NCBI RefSeq assembly: GCF_900291955.1
Contig: NZ_OLMR01000007.1
Span: forward strand, 62,001-126,000
Length of the DNA: 64,000 bases
DNA from: Pseudoruminococcus massiliensis
GTDB lineage: Bacteria; Bacillota; Clostridia; Oscillospirales; Acutalibacteraceae
Direction of reading: 5' to 3'
Positions within the stretch are counted from its first letter, which is position 1. Every line of letters starts with the position of its first letter. This document shows positions 17,448-27,114 of this stretch, one piece after another. The notes under the pieces were generated by a model. The model was not told the DNA's origin. It did not search any database and saw only the letters and a list, made by a program, of their open reading frames with translations. Position numbers and translations under genes: made by a program.

Positions 17448-18230
17448 ATGAAAAAAAATCAAAAAAATGATGAGCAATATATAAAAAATCCTTCAGAGCC
17501 TGACGAAAAAGCTGATGAACTTAATGAAAATGGTCCTACAAGCGAAAAGCGTACGGATTCTATTATCGAAACTGGAAGTATAATTGCTTCTAATGGCAAA
17601 TATACTATCCACTGTCTGACGATTATCGGGCAAATTGAGGGACATTATATTCTCTCATCACAAAACAAAACCACTAAGTATGAACATGTTATTCCACAGA
17701 TTGTTGCTGTGGAGGAAGAACCTCGTATAGATGGGCTTCTCATTCTGCTCAATACTGTTGGCGGTGATGTAGAGGCTGGACTTGCTATTGCTGAGCTTCT
17801 TGCAGGAATCCGCAAACCAACAGTTTCTATGGTACTTGGCGGAGGTCACTCAATAGGCGTTCCGCTCGCAGTTGCGGCAAAAAAGTCTTTCATAGCAAAG
17901 TCCGCATCTATGACTATTCACCCTGTAAGAATGACTGGTCTTACACTTGGAGTTCCTCAGACATTTGAATATTTTCAGCGTATGCAGGCAAGAATTACGA
18001 GATTTGTATGTGAAAATTCAAATATCAATCCAGAAAGATATAATGAGCTTGCTATGAATACCGGAGAACTTGTACTCGATGTAGGAACTGTTCTTGACGG
18101 CGAGGACGCAGTCAAAGAGGGATTGATTGATAATCTTGGCAGTTTTTCTGATGCTCTTGACGCTCTTTATGCTATGATTGATAAAGAAAAAAAAGCTAAA
18201 AAGAAAACTTCCAAAAAAAGTAAAACCTAA
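17448..18230 (+). CDS. tepA: ClpP-class serine peptidase (TepA-like)
   Basis: A 260-residue member of the ClpP/crotonase superfamily. The nucleophile is the serine in [12 protein letters not shown], the histidine is probably that in MTIHPVRM, and [16 protein letters not shown] forms the oxyanion region. In Bacillus the equivalent TepA (YmfB) lies beside spoIIIE/ftsK, and ftsK follows here after uppP, supporting the name. It is cytoplasmic or membrane-associated; substrates are not established. Acidic N-terminal and Lys-rich C-terminal tails are low complexity. The start follows a strong AAAGGAGG. Confidence 0.85.
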   Translation: MKKNQKNDEQYIKNPSEPDEKADELNENGPTSEKRTDSIIETGSIIASNGKYTIHCLTIIGQIEGHYILSSQNKTTKYEHVIPQIVAVEEEPRIDGLLILLNTVGGDVEAGLAIAELLAGIRKPTVSMVLGGGHSIGVPLAVAAKKSFIAKSASMTIHPVRMTGLTLGVPQTFEYFQRMQARITRFVCENSNINPERYNELAMNTGELVLDVGTVLDGEDAVKEGLIDNLGSFSDALDALYAMIDKEKKAKKKTSKKSKT

Positions 18231-18238
18231 GGAAGTCT

Positions 18239-18257
18239 GGGCGGACAAAGTTCGCCC
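18239..18257. repeat. Short GC palindrome after tepA
   Basis: GGGCGGAC-AAA-GTTCGCCC, close to the palindrome at 59455-59473. It lies in the 62-base gap between tepA and uppP with no T run. Confidence 0.6.
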
Positions 18258-18292
18258 TACATATATATTAGTTAAATAAACGGAGGTACATA

Positions 18293-19246
18293 ATGAACAT
18301 ATTTGAAGCCATTGTGCTTGGTGCGGTTCAGGGACTGACAGAATTTCTTCCTGTTTCGAGCAGTGGACACCTTGCTATATTTCAGCACTTTTTTGGGTTA
18401 AATGATAACAACCTTTTCTTTAATGTTATGCTCCATGTCGGAACACTCACAGCTGTTTGTGCTGTATACTGGAGATTATTTTTAAGACTTATCAAAAGTT
18501 TCTTTATGATACTGAAAAAAATCTTTACAGGAAAATTTAAATGGAGCGAAATGGACGCTGATGAAAACCTCGTTATGATGATTATAATTGGTCTGTTGCC
18601 ACTTTTCTTACTGTTCTTGCCTATTGGAGGAGGTATGAAAATTAAAGACCTCGCTGATAAATGGAATTCTGATGGTTATCTGATAATTACATCTATTTCA
18701 CTCTTAGTAACAAGCTTTCTTCTTGTTATCGGAATTAATGCAAACCGCAAAACTACAATTCTTTATAAGAGTCATGGCAAGCTTCGTGCAGACGGTGCGG
18801 GAAGAAGAAAGCTAAACCCTGTTGATGCAGTTTTTATTGGTCTTTTTCAGGCAGTAGCCGCTATCTTCCCTGGAATATCTCGTTCAGGCTCTACCCTTAC
18901 TGCTGGAGAATTCAGAAAAATAAACAAACAGCGTGCTTTGGATTATTCGTTCGTTCTTGGAACTCCTGCGATTATTGCGGCCGCTCTCCTTGAAGGAAAA
19001 GACGCTCTTTTCCCTGCTGACGGTTCAGCGGTTGCAATCGAATTTTTACCTACTTTAATTGGAATTATTACTTCTGCTATTGTAGGTTTCCTTGCTATTC
19101 GACTTTTCAAATGGTTGCTTTCTACAAACAGAATGTATTATTTTGTTCTCTATACGGCCGGTGCTGGTATAATTTGCCTTGTTATCAGCATTATAGAGCT
19201 TATTTCAGGAGTAAACCTCTTTACACAGCAGCCACTTACATTCTAA
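18293..19246 (+). CDS. uppP: Undecaprenyl-diphosphatase
   Basis: A 317-residue polytopic membrane enzyme of the BacA/UppP family. The two signature motifs are present: QGLTEFLPVSSSGHL near the N terminus and PGISRSGSTLTAG near residue 200. It removes a phosphate from undecaprenyl pyrophosphate so that the carrier can be reused for peptidoglycan and wall-polymer export; overproduction gives bacitracin resistance. About eight membrane segments are visible. A cytoplasmic insertion around 85-110 and 155-180 makes it longer than the typical ~270 residues. The start follows CGGAGG. Confidence 0.93.
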   Translation: MNIFEAIVLGAVQGLTEFLPVSSSGHLAIFQHFFGLNDNNLFFNVMLHVGTLTAVCAVYWRLFLRLIKSFFMILKKIFTGKFKWSEMDADENLVMMIIIGLLPLFLLFLPIGGGMKIKDLADKWNSDGYLIITSISLLVTSFLLVIGINANRKTTILYKSHGKLRADGAGRRKLNPVDAVFIGLFQAVAAIFPGISRSGSTLTAGEFRKINKQRALDYSFVLGTPAIIAAALLEGKDALFPADGSAVAIEFLPTLIGIITSAIVGFLAIRLFKWLLSTNRMYYFVLYTAGAGIICLVISIIELISGVNLFTQQPLTF

Positions 19247-19396
19247 TTATCAAATAAAATAGGTTCACTTTAACGAACACAGTTTGCCTTAATCGGTAGT
19301 TCATTGGTAATTTCTTAATAAGTAGCAATAAACTACTTTCGCCGATATTGAGCAATACTTGCTTTAAGGAAACCTGATTAAATACTCGTTCTTAAA

Positions 19397-19433
19397 AATG
19401 TCACCGATTCCATTAGTCGGTGACATTGATTTT
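19397..19433 (+). terminator. Hairpin between uppP and ftsK
   Basis: An 11-bp perfect stem AATGTCACCGA/TCGGTGACATT (19397-19407 with 19417-19427), 9-base loop, then GATTTT. It is either the uppP terminator or a structure in the ftsK leader, as it ends only about 10 bases before the ftsK ribosome site. Confidence 0.65.
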
Positions 19434-19451
19434 CAATAGGAGGTATGAATT

Positions 19452-22304
19452 TTGGCAAATGATTCTAAAAAAAATCCGACTAAAAAAGCTTCATCAAGCA
19501 ATAAAAATACCGCCACAAAAAGCACGAAAACTACAAAAAATATACAAGCATCAAAGCCTAAAACCAAACGAATAACCAAGGCTGAAAAGGAAAGAATAAA
19601 AGCCGAACAAGAAGCCGCAGAAAGGCGACGCAGACGAATAAAATCTATAATAATATCAGGTATTGCTATTTTAATATTCTGTTTATTTATAATTCGTGGC
19701 GATATGTTCTGGACAACTGTACACTCGTTTATTTGGGGAATTTTTGGTTTCTGCGGAATATTAATTCCTATATTAATGATATATATAGCATATCAAAGTG
19801 GAAAAACAGATATTCCATATCGTATGAATCTTAGATTTTTTATAGCTATATCACTAGCTGTACTTTTTACAACCGCTGTATATCTTTTCTCTCACGGAAA
19901 AGTTGAAGGAAATGTTTTTTTCGCAATGGGTGACGCTTATATAGAAGGTATTAATTATTGTGGGGGCGGACTTATCAGTTCTATACTTGGTGCTCCTATG
20001 ATGGCATTTATTGGTGCAACAGGTTCTCGAATTATTATAGCTGTTTTGCTCTTTATAGATATTATGATAGCCTCAGGGGCGACAATTATAGGCTTTATAG
20101 ATTTCTTTAAAAAGCCTGTGGAAAAGGTTTCTACTAAGGTATCATCTAAATTTTCTGAAACCAAACAGGAAATAAGCAGACAAAGAGCTATTCGTCAAGA
20201 ATATCAGCAAGCACAAAAACAAGAACAGCAATCATTCTATATTTATGGCAGAAGAGCTGATGAATCGAAAACGAACCATATAGATATACCTCTTGGAAAT
20301 GATTCAGGAAAGCCTAATATGCTCCCCGATGATTTTATAAGCGAACAGTATATACCTAAACAATCTAATAATTTTAATGCAAATGATTATGATACCCCGA
20401 CGATAACAACTCAAAAGCGTAAAAAAAGAAAAAAATCTAATCCTGATATTGAAAATCAAAATAACTCAGAGCCTATTATTTATGAATCTATTCAATCTGA
20501 AACAACCTTTGATGAAAACCACGAAGCAGGCTCTTTTGAAGAATTAGATGGTATTCTTTCAGAAAAGGATAACAAGACTATTGCTGACGCTTTAAAGCAG
20601 ATTGAAAAGAAAAAAAGCAAGAAAAAATCTGTTGAAGAACCTATAAGCTTTGATATACAGAATGTTTCTTCTGAATATTTATCAAATGATAGTGTTTATC
20701 TCAAACCACCTATAACACTTCTGAAACCCACTCCATTTACAAACGAAGGCGATATTGCAACAGAGCTTAATCAAAATGGCTCTATGCTTATAGAAACTCT
20801 TGCAAGCTTTGGCGTTAAAGCAAGTATAGTAAACATCTGTCGTGGTCCCGCTGTAACAAGATATGAACTTCAGCCTGCTGCTGGTGTTAAAATCAGTAAA
20901 ATCACAAATCTTGCTGATGATATTGCTATGAACCTTGCCGCTGTTGGCGTAAGAATTGAAGCACCTATTCCAGGAAAGGCTGCTGTTGGTGTTGAGGTTG
21001 CTAACAAGGTAGTAAGCATTGTTAAAATGCGTGAATTGATAGAATCACCTGAATTTAACAATGCTAAAAGCAAGCTTACTGTTGTACTTGGCAGAGATAT
21101 TGAAGGTAATATTACTATTGCCGACCTTGCTAAAATGCCTCATTTGCTTATAGCTGGTTCCACTGGTTCTGGTAAATCTGTATGTATAAATTCTATGCTT
21201 ATCAGCTTGATTTATAAATCAACACCAGAAGAAGTAAAGTTGCTTATGATTGACCCTAAGGTTGTTGAACTTGGAGTATATAATGGTATTCCACACTTAC
21301 TTGTACCAGTTGTCACAGACCCAAGAAAAGCGGCGGGTGCATTAAACTGGGCTGTAAACCATATGCTTGAAAGATATAAGCTCTTTGCTGAAAATAATGT
21401 TCGTGATATAAGAGGCTATAATGCACTTGTCGAAAGAACAAACGCTGAAATAGACAAAGAAGAAACTAAAATAGGCGATGATGAAAATTCAGATGAGTTT
21501 GAGATGCCTCAAACTCCTGAAGAGCGACAAATTATGGACGCTGCTATTTCAGAAGCAGAAAACAGTGGAAAGCCTCCTAAGAAAGAAAAACTTAAAAAGC
21601 TTGAACAAATTGTTATAATTATTGATGAGCTTGCTGACCTTATGATGGCCGCCCCTAATGATGTAGAAAATGCTATTTGCCGACTTGCGCAAATGGCTCG
21701 TGCTGCTGGTATGCACCTTGTTATTGCTACACAAAGACCATCTGTTGATGTCATTACTGGTATTATTAAAGCTAACATTCCAAGCCGAATTGCTTTTGCG
21801 GTTAAATCGCAAATAGACTCGAGAACTATTCTCGATTCAGGCGGTGCTGATAAGCTTCTCGGCAGAGGTGATATGCTTTTTGCACCTATCGGAGCATCAA
21901 AGCCTAAGCGTGTTCAAGGCTGTTTTGTAGATGATGAAGAGGTTGAGAATGTTGTAGAGTTTATCAAAAATAACAGAGCTTGTGAATATGATGAAAGCAT
22001 CGCTCAAGAAATTGAAAACAATTCTATAACTGAAAATAACAGTTCAAAGGCTATTGCCAATGAAGACTCTGACCAAGACCCTATGCTTGAAGAAGCAATT
22101 AAGTGTGTTGTTGAAGCTGGACAAGCCTCGACCTCACTTTTACAAAGAAGATTGCGTCTTGGATACGCAAGAGCAGGACGACTTATTGATGAAATGGAAA
22201 CAATGGGAATTGTTGGTCCTCACGAAGGCTCAAAACCAAGACAGGTACTTCTTACACAACAGCAATATATGGAAAGACAAATGAATAGGTCAGATGAAAA
22301 CTAA
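19452..22304 (+). CDS. ftsK: FtsK/SpoIIIE DNA translocase
   Basis: A 950-residue septal DNA pump. After a Lys/Thr-rich N-terminal tail come four membrane helices (about 62-215), a charged linker to about 420, then the alpha-beta motor. Walker A is [10 protein letters not shown] near residue 569, Walker B is [11 protein letters not shown], and the C-terminal winged-helix gamma domain ([21 protein letters not shown]) reads KOPS/SRS orientation sequences. It moves the chromosome terminus through the division or sporulation septum. The start is TTG 19452 behind AGGAGG at eight bases. A ~40-residue acidic insertion (about 665-715) interrupts the motor. Whether it is the vegetative or the sporulation enzyme cannot be told. 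Confidence 0.95.
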   Translation: MANDSKKNPTKKASSSNKNTATKSTKTTKNIQASKPKTKRITKAEKERIKAEQEAAERRRRRIKSIIISGIAILIFCLFIIRGDMFWTTVHSFIWGIFGFCGILIPILMIYIAYQSGKTDIPYRMNLRFFIAISLAVLFTTAVYLFSHGKVEGNVFFAMGDAYIEGINYCGGGLISSILGAPMMAFIGATGSRIIIAVLLFIDIMIASGATIIGFIDFFKKPVEKVSTKVSSKFSETKQEISRQRAIRQEYQQAQKQEQQSFYIYGRRADESKTNHIDIPLGNDSGKPNMLPDDFISEQYIPKQSNNFNANDYDTPTITTQKRKKRKKSNPDIENQNNSEPIIYESIQSETTFDENHEAGSFEELDGILSEKDNKTIADALKQIEKKKSKKKSVEEPISFDIQNVSSEYLSNDSVYLKPPITLLKPTPFTNEGDIATELNQNGSMLIETLASFGVKASIVNICRGPAVTRYELQPAAGVKISKITNLADDIAMNLAAVGVRIEAPIPGKAAVGVEVANKVVSIVKMRELIESPEFNNAKSKLTVVLGRDIEGNITIADLAKMPHLLIAGSTGSGKSVCINSMLISLIYKSTPEEVKLLMIDPKVVELGVYNGIPHLLVPVVTDPRKAAGALNWAVNHMLERYKLFAENNVRDIRGYNALVERTNAEIDKEETKIGDDENSDEFEMPQTPEERQIMDAAISEAENSGKPPKKEKLKKLEQIVIIIDELADLMMAAPNDVENAICRLAQMARAAGMHLVIATQRPSVDVITGIIKANIPSRIAFAVKSQIDSRTILDSGGADKLLGRGDMLFAPIGASKPKRVQGCFVDDEEVENVVEFIKNNRACEYDESIAQEIENNSITENNSSKAIANEDSDQDPMLEEAIKCVVEAGQASTSLLQRRLRLGYARAGRLIDEMETMGIVGPHEGSKPRQVLLTQQQYMERQMNRSDEN

Positions 22305-22330
22305 ATTTCTATATAATATATAATTATTTT

Positions 22331-22420
22331 AATAGCAAATAATTTCTAATATATTAAGCTTACTTCAGCTCAGCAAATTGCTTACAATACATTAGAAAGC
22401 TATTTGCTATTTTTCTTTTA
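22331..22420 (+). terminator. Terminator of ftsK
   Basis: A long imperfect hairpin: AATAGCAAAT...TTTCTAAT pairs with ATTAGAAA...ATTTGCTATT, followed by TTTTCTTTT. Confidence 0.7.
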
Positions 22421-22456
22421 TACAAGCCTATACTATTTCTAATACTAATCAAATAC

Positions 22457-22486
22457 TTGACATTATACCTATCAATCGTGTATAAT
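22457..22486 (+). promoter_or_regulatory. Promoter of tRNA-Thr
   Basis: TTGACA, 18-base spacer, TATAAT; the tRNA begins 20 bases downstream. Confidence 0.8.
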
Positions 22487-22505
22487 AGTTTCTATTGAAT
22501 ACTAT

Positions 22506-22581
22506 GCTTGTGTAGCACAGTTGGTAGTGCAGCTCATTCGTAATGAGCAGGTCACAGGTTCGAGTCCTGCCACAAGCTCCA
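22506..22581 (+). tRNA. tRNA-Thr (anticodon CGT)
   Basis: A 76-base cloverleaf with encoded CCA. The acceptor arms GCTTGTG and CACAAGC are perfectly paired with discriminator T. Anticodon stem GCTCA/TGAGC encloses loop TTCGTAA, giving anticodon CGT for the ACG threonine codon. Confidence 0.95.
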
Positions 22582-22587
22582 TATTTT

Positions 22588-22627
22588 CCCCCTTGAACAC
22601 TGCGTTCGAGGGGATTTTTATTTTATT
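22588..22627 (+). terminator. Terminator of tRNA-Thr
   Basis: A 10-bp stem CCCCTTGAAC/GTTCGAGGGG with loop ACTGC, followed by ATTTTTATTTTATTT. Confidence 0.9.
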
Positions 22628-22684
22628 TAGAATTAACGAAATATAGTGATTTGGTATTTATTTGGTGTTTATGGATTAAAAATT

Positions 22685-22729
22685 TAAAAAAATCCCGCCC
22701 CAGAGCTATTAAGCACTGAGAACGGGATT
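22685..22729 (-). terminator. Orphan terminator of a decayed gene
   Basis: On the minus strand AATCCCG...CGGGATT is followed by seven Ts. It lies just beyond the stop codon of the LysM remnant, so it is probably that gene's surviving terminator. Confidence 0.6.
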
Positions 22730-22744
22730 AATCTTTGCTATATG

Positions 22745-22888
22745 TTATTTCACTCTAATCTTCTGCCCAACATAGATTAAATCTCTGTTCTTGATGTTGT
22801 TAAGCGATACAAGCTTGTCTACTCATGTGTATGTCTCAGAATGTTGGCTTCTAATGCATTCATCAACTGTCTCAAGGAATACATTTAT
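22745..22888 (-). pseudogene. Remnant of a LysM-containing protein
   Basis: Reading the minus strand, the end of this frame translates to VDKLVSLNNIKNRDLIYVGQ then KIRVK and stop, which is the second half of a LysM peptidoglycan-binding domain at a typical C terminus. Upstream, INVFLETVDECIRSQHSETYT continues in the same frame but is separated from the LysM part by a TGA where family members usually have a Trp codon. No start codon or ribosome site is present. It appears to be the tail of a cell-wall hydrolase or endolysin. The rest of the 22890-23190 gap shows a hairpin at 22928-22956 and nothing that looks coding. Confidence 0.65.
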
Positions 22889-22927
22889 TTATTACTACAA
22901 TAACGAAAGGATTGTTTCTAAATTGAA

Positions 22928-22956
22928 AATGAGCCCGGTACAATACCGAACTCATT
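22928..22956 (-). other. Hairpin in the gap before ftsH end
   Basis: AATGAG...CGGTA-CAA.-TACCG...CTCATT can fold with a small internal mismatch, and on the minus strand TTTT follows. Possibly another leftover terminator. Confidence 0.4.
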
Positions 22957-23150
22957 CTCTTGCAAGTTAATATTTATTTGTCTAATATTTGGGGTTCACT
23001 TCAAGTTAGGAGCGGCTTCTGTAATCATAATCCAAGTATTGTATGATATAATATAAAAGCTAAAAATCGTCTTTATGGCGACTTTTTAGAGAATTTAAGT
23101 TAGAAAAAAACTAACTGCATAATTACTCATAATTTTAAAGGAACTACAAA

Positions 23151-23181
23151 AAATCGTTTAGTTATTCATCTGAATAGATTT
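23151..23181 (-). terminator. Weak terminator of ftsH
   Basis: An AT-rich stem AAATC..TATTCA/TGAATA..GATTT with a T run on the minus strand, just past the ftsH stop codon. It is the only candidate terminator for this long operon. Confidence 0.45.
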
Positions 23182-23190
23182 AAATTTTTA

Positions 23191-25083
23191 TTAGACTTCA
23201 TCAGCGTCTTTATTAAGCTCTGTAAGAAGTTCTTCGGCACTTGCACCTTCCATAACTTTCTTAAATTCATCACCGCTCATCTTTTCGTTGCTAATAAGGA
23301 ACTTAGTGACTTCGTGAAGTCTACCTATATTATTCTTGAGAATTTCTTCTGTCTTATTATAGCCAGTTGTGATAATATCGCTGACTTCCTTATCAATCTT
23401 AGCAGCTGTGGATTCGGAGTAATTTTTGGAATGACCAAGTTCCTTACCCAAGAAAACATTGCTGTCATCTGTTGAATATGCAATAGGTCCAAGCGTATCA
23501 CTCATACCATATTGTGCAACCATTGCGAAAGCAAGCTTTGTTGCTCTCTCAATATCATTAGACGCACCTGTTGAAATATCTCCGATAATGAGTGCTTCTG
23601 CAACTCTTCCACCGAGAAGAACAACTATGTCTTCTTTCATCTCTTTCTTAGAACGGTATGACTTATCCTCGCTTGGCAAGGACATTGTAAATCCGCCTGC
23701 CATACCTCTTGGAATAATTGAAATTTGGTGAACTGGGTCTTGAGTTGGGCAGAAATATGTTGCGATTGCGTGTCCTGCCTCATGATATGCTGTCAACTTC
23801 TTTTCAGCATCACTCATTACTCGTGATTTCTTTTCTGCACCGACAACAACTTTGATTGTTGCTTCCTCAACTTCAGTCATTGTAATAGCCTTGAGGTCTT
23901 TTCTTGCAGCAAGAAGTGCAGCTTCATTAAGGAGGTTTTCAAGGTCTGCACCTGTAAAACCTGCTGTAGATTTTGCAATAGTTTTAAGAACAACATCTGG
24001 AGCAAGAGGCTTACCCTTTGCGTGAACCTTGAGTATTTCTTCACGACCCTTTATATCAGGTCTGCCAACAATAACCTGTCTATCAAAACGACCTGGACGC
24101 ATAAGAGCTGGGTCGAGAATATCAGGACGGTTTGTTGCAGCAATCATAATTACACCTTCATTAGCACCAAAGCCATCCATTTCAACGAGGAGCTGATTAA
24201 GTGTCTGCTCACGCTCATCGTGTCCGCCGCCAAGACCAGCACCACGCTGACGACCTACTGCATCAATTTCATCTATAAATATGATACAAGGACTATTTTT
24301 CTTAGCCTGCTCAAAGAGGTCACGAACTCTTGATGCACCAACACCAACAAACATTTCAACGAAGTCTGAGCCTGAGATTGAGAAGAACTGAACACCTGCT
24401 TCACCTGCAACTGCTCTTGCAAGAAGTGTTTTACCTGTTCCTGGAGGGCCTACGAGCAAAACGCCCTTTGGTATTCTTGCACCAAGCTCATTATACTTTT
24501 TAGGGTCTTTGAGAAACTCAACGATTTCAAGGAGTTCTTCCTTCTCCTCGTCAGCACCCGCAACATCAGCAAAGGTTGTCTTACGCTTTTCATCGGAAAT
24601 GCTCTTAATTTTAGCCTTTCCAAAGCCCATTGTTTTGCCGTCGCCACCCATACCATTAGACAGCTTTCGCATAAAGTATATCCAGAATACTACTAATGCA
24701 CCAAACAATATAATATTCGGCAACAAATCTATCAACCAAGAATTTTCTGATGCCCTGATATGGTCATACTTCATCGGTTCATCAGGATGCTTCTCGTTAT
24801 ACTGGTCAACATACGGGTTGATTTGGTCAAGAAAAGTTGTAATACTTGCGGCTGTTGCCTTAACAACAGTGCCTTTGTCATCATTGAGCTTAAGCTCAAT
24901 AGCACCTGTGCCAAAATCTACTGTATATTCCTTAACCTTCATATCCTTAAAGTAATAAACTATCTCGGAAGTAGTAGGTTGTTCTGTTCTCTGTGAACTG
25001 AAAATAACTGCAATAATTATTATCAAAACAATCGGAATACCAAGATAAATCAGTAGATTTCTTATGGTTTTTTTATTATCCAA
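23191..25083 (-). CDS. ftsH: ATP-dependent zinc metalloprotease FtsH
   Basis: A 630-residue membrane-bound AAA+ protease. Two membrane helices (about 7-28 and 112-132) flank a small extracytoplasmic domain. Walker A is GPPGTGKT, Walker B is [11 protein letters not shown], the second region of homology includes [20 protein letters not shown], and the zinc site is HEAGH. It forms a hexamer that degrades misfolded and regulatory membrane and cytosolic proteins. It starts at TTG behind GGAGGC. It is last in tilS-hpt-ftsH, an order conserved across Bacillota; it has a possible promoter of its own upstream. Confidence 0.97.
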   Translation of the reverse strand: MDNKKTIRNLLIYLGIPIVLIIIIAVIFSSQRTEQPTTSEIVYYFKDMKVKEYTVDFGTGAIELKLNDDKGTVVKATAASITTFLDQINPYVDQYNEKHPDEPMKYDHIRASENSWLIDLLPNIILFGALVVFWIYFMRKLSNGMGGDGKTMGFGKAKIKSISDEKRKTTFADVAGADEEKEELLEIVEFLKDPKKYNELGARIPKGVLLVGPPGTGKTLLARAVAGEAGVQFFSISGSDFVEMFVGVGASRVRDLFEQAKKNSPCIIFIDEIDAVGRQRGAGLGGGHDEREQTLNQLLVEMDGFGANEGVIMIAATNRPDILDPALMRPGRFDRQVIVGRPDIKGREEILKVHAKGKPLAPDVVLKTIAKSTAGFTGADLENLLNEAALLAARKDLKAITMTEVEEATIKVVVGAEKKSRVMSDAEKKLTAYHEAGHAIATYFCPTQDPVHQISIIPRGMAGGFTMSLPSEDKSYRSKKEMKEDIVVLLGGRVAEALIIGDISTGASNDIERATKLAFAMVAQYGMSDTLGPIAYSTDDSNVFLGKELGHSKNYSESTAAKIDKEVSDIITTGYNKTEEILKNNIGRLHEVTKFLISNEKMSGDEFKKVMEGASAEELLTELNKDADEV

Positions 25084-25117
25084 AATTTCTGCCTCCTTAT
25101 TTTTGCATTGTTATATT

Positions 25118-25146
25118 AGTTTATCGTAAATTGTGAATAATTTCAA
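25118..25146 (-). promoter_or_regulatory. Possible ftsH promoter
   Basis: Minus-strand TTGAAA, 17-base spacer, TAAACT in the 119-base gap between hpt and ftsH. The -10 is imperfect. Confidence 0.4.
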
Positions 25147-25202
25147 GTGGTAAACCGCTTAAATTAGCCATAAACAGCTATTTATTTTTTTGAAAAGCTG
25201 AT

Positions 25203-25751
25203 TTATTCACTTTTTTCATAGATTTCCCTTTTCAAGATACCAACAAAGGGTAGGTTTCTATAATATTCATCATAATCAAGACCATAGCCTACAACAAATT
25301 CATCGGGAATTTCACAGCCTTTATAGTTTGGAATTATATCAAAGCTTCTTCTTGCTGGCTTATCCAAAAGTGTGCAAACTGTAACTGATTTCGCATTCTT
25401 TTCTTCAAGAAAGTACTCTCTAAGCTTATATAATGTACAACCTGTATCGAGAATATCATCAACTACAACAACATCCTTTCCATCAGCACTTATTGAAATA
25501 TCCTTCAGAATATTAATTTTACCACTCGAAACTGTCGAACAGCCATAGCTTGATGCCTGCATAAAATCAACTTCACAAGGGACGCTCAACTTTCTGACTA
25601 TATCTGCAAAAAACATAAAACTGCCTTTAAGAATACAAACCATTAGCAAATTTCCGTCTTGATTTTTCTGACTTATATCTTTTGCAATTCTACTTGTCAG
25701 TCTTTCTATATCATCACAGCTAAGCAAAATTTTGGATATATCATTTATCAT
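25203..25751 (-). CDS. hpt: Hypoxanthine phosphoribosyltransferase
   Basis: A 182-residue purine salvage enzyme that makes IMP and GMP from hypoxanthine or guanine and PRPP. The PRPP-binding loop is VVVDDILDTGCTL, the PPi loop LKGSF and the purine-contact region FVVGYGLDYDEYYRNLPFVG. The frame extends to 25769, but AGAGGTAAG lies just before ATG 25751, which is chosen; this leaves ten bases after tilS instead of an overlap. In Bacillus HprT interacts with FtsH, and the genes are adjacent here too. Confidence 0.95.
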   Translation of the reverse strand: MINDISKILLSCDDIERLTSRIAKDISQKNQDGNLLMVCILKGSFMFFADIVRKLSVPCEVDFMQASSYGCSTVSSGKINILKDISISADGKDVVVVDDILDTGCTLYKLREYFLEEKNAKSVTVCTLLDKPARRSFDIIPNYKGCEIPDEFVVGYGLDYDEYYRNLPFVGILKREIYEKSE

Positions 25752-25761
25752 AGCCTTACCT

Positions 25762-27114
25762 CTATTCATCTATGTATATCATTAAAACCTTTTGAGTAGT
25801 ATTTTTAACACAGCACTGCTCAGAAACGCCTATTTCCTCTGCCCATAGAATATTATTTTCATCGGCAAGCAAAATAGCAGAATCACGCTTTTCAGCAGGA
25901 ATTTTCATCTCAGACATAAGCTTTCTGAGTGGCTTTGTGAGTCCTCTGCCCTTCGGTGCAATGAAGTCACCAGCTTTTCTATTTCTAAAAACTGCTCCAT
26001 CGGATATTGTAGCATAATCAAGCGAAATGGTAAATAAATTTTTTGTAAATTTTGCTCTTGCAAGAAATTCCTCCATATTTACCAATTCTGTTCGTATATT
26101 TTTATTACATATCATCGCTGAACTATTGATAAATACTGGAATTTCTGATTTTCTCTCAGAGTCATTCAAAGAATTTTTATGATAAATTCTGAATATTCCC
26201 TGACTTGAGATTGCCATAATACCATTTTTAATTGAAACAGCACCATTATTTTTAATAGCTTTTTCAATAAGTTCTATATGAACACTTTCAGGCTCAATAT
26301 TTTCCTTGTTGCAGAGAATTTCAATCGTTCTTGCAAGAATAGGCTTATCAAGCTTTTTCAACTTTTCGCAAGAATAACCATTCTCGATTTTGCTTTCTGA
26401 TAGTGCAGTCTGAGCAGATTTTTCTATAAATTCATCAAGCTCTTTCATACTTTTAGAAAATCTAAGAAATGCTTCCTCTATCGAGGGATTTATCCCTCTT
26501 AAAACCGGCACAACATCAAGGCGAACTTTATTTCTTGTATAAAGTCTTTCAGAATTTGTGCTGTCGTTTACATATGGAATATTATGAGATTTACAATATT
26601 CCTCTGTATCTGCTCTCGAGGCAAGAATTAGCGGTCTGATTATATTATCACGCTTAGGCGGTATACCTCTTGCACCCTTTATACCACTGCCTCGGCTTAT
26701 ATTCATAAGTATAGTTTCCATACTATCGGTCGAAGTATGAGCAGTTGCGATTTTTGCACCAAGTCTTGTGGCATTTTTATTCAGGAAGTCATACCTAACT
26801 TGCCTGCCACATTCCTCGCTTCCGAGATTTCTTTCGGAAGCGAGCTTATTTATATCACATTGTAGGACAAAAAGTTCTACACCAAGCTTTTCGCATAGTT
26901 CACGCACGAAATTTTCATCACGAAAGCTTTCATCACCTCTCAAAAGATGATTTATATGACAAGCATAAATCGTGAGAGAAAGGCTTTCTCTTATAGACAT
27001 CAAAGAGCAGAGCAGTGCTGTTGAATCTGCTCCGCCCGAAAGTGCAACTATTATTTTATCTCCATCTTCAATTAAAGAATATTCTTTGATTGCTTTTAAT
27101 AATTTATTCTCCAC
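25762..27114 (-). CDS. tilS: tRNA(Ile)-lysidine synthase
   Basis: A 450-residue enzyme that attaches lysine to C34 of the CAU-anticodon tRNA-Ile so that it reads AUA. The PP-loop motif SGGADSTAL is near residue 26, and the C-terminal TilS domain begins about residue 370 (FRNRKAGDFIAP, then KLMSEMKIPAEKRD). It starts with GTG behind AGGAG and overlaps the end of dnaB by 11 bases, so the two are co-translated. Confidence 0.95.
   Translation of the reverse strand: MENKLLKAIKEYSLIEDGDKIIVALSGGADSTALLCSLMSIRESLSLTIYACHINHLLRGDESFRDENFVRELCEKLGVELFVLQCDINKLASERNLGSEECGRQVRYDFLNKNATRLGAKIATAHTSTDSMETILMNISRGSGIKGARGIPPKRDNIIRPLILASRADTEEYCKSHNIPYVNDSTNSERLYTRNKVRLDVVPVLRGINPSIEEAFLRFSKSMKELDEFIEKSAQTALSESKIENGYSCEKLKKLDKPILARTIEILCNKENIEPESVHIELIEKAIKNNGAVSIKNGIMAISSQGIFRIYHKNSLNDSERKSEIPVFINSSAMICNKNIRTELVNMEEFLARAKFTKNLFTISLDYATISDGAVFRNRKAGDFIAPKGRGLTKPLRKLMSEMKIPAEKRDSAILLADENNILWAEEIGVSEQCCVKNTTQKVLMIYIDE

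Noticed and set aside
22588-22613. GAAC-N4-GTTCG-like sequence as a second LexA box
   Set aside because: It is part of the perfect stem of the tRNA-Thr terminator and has no promoter around it.
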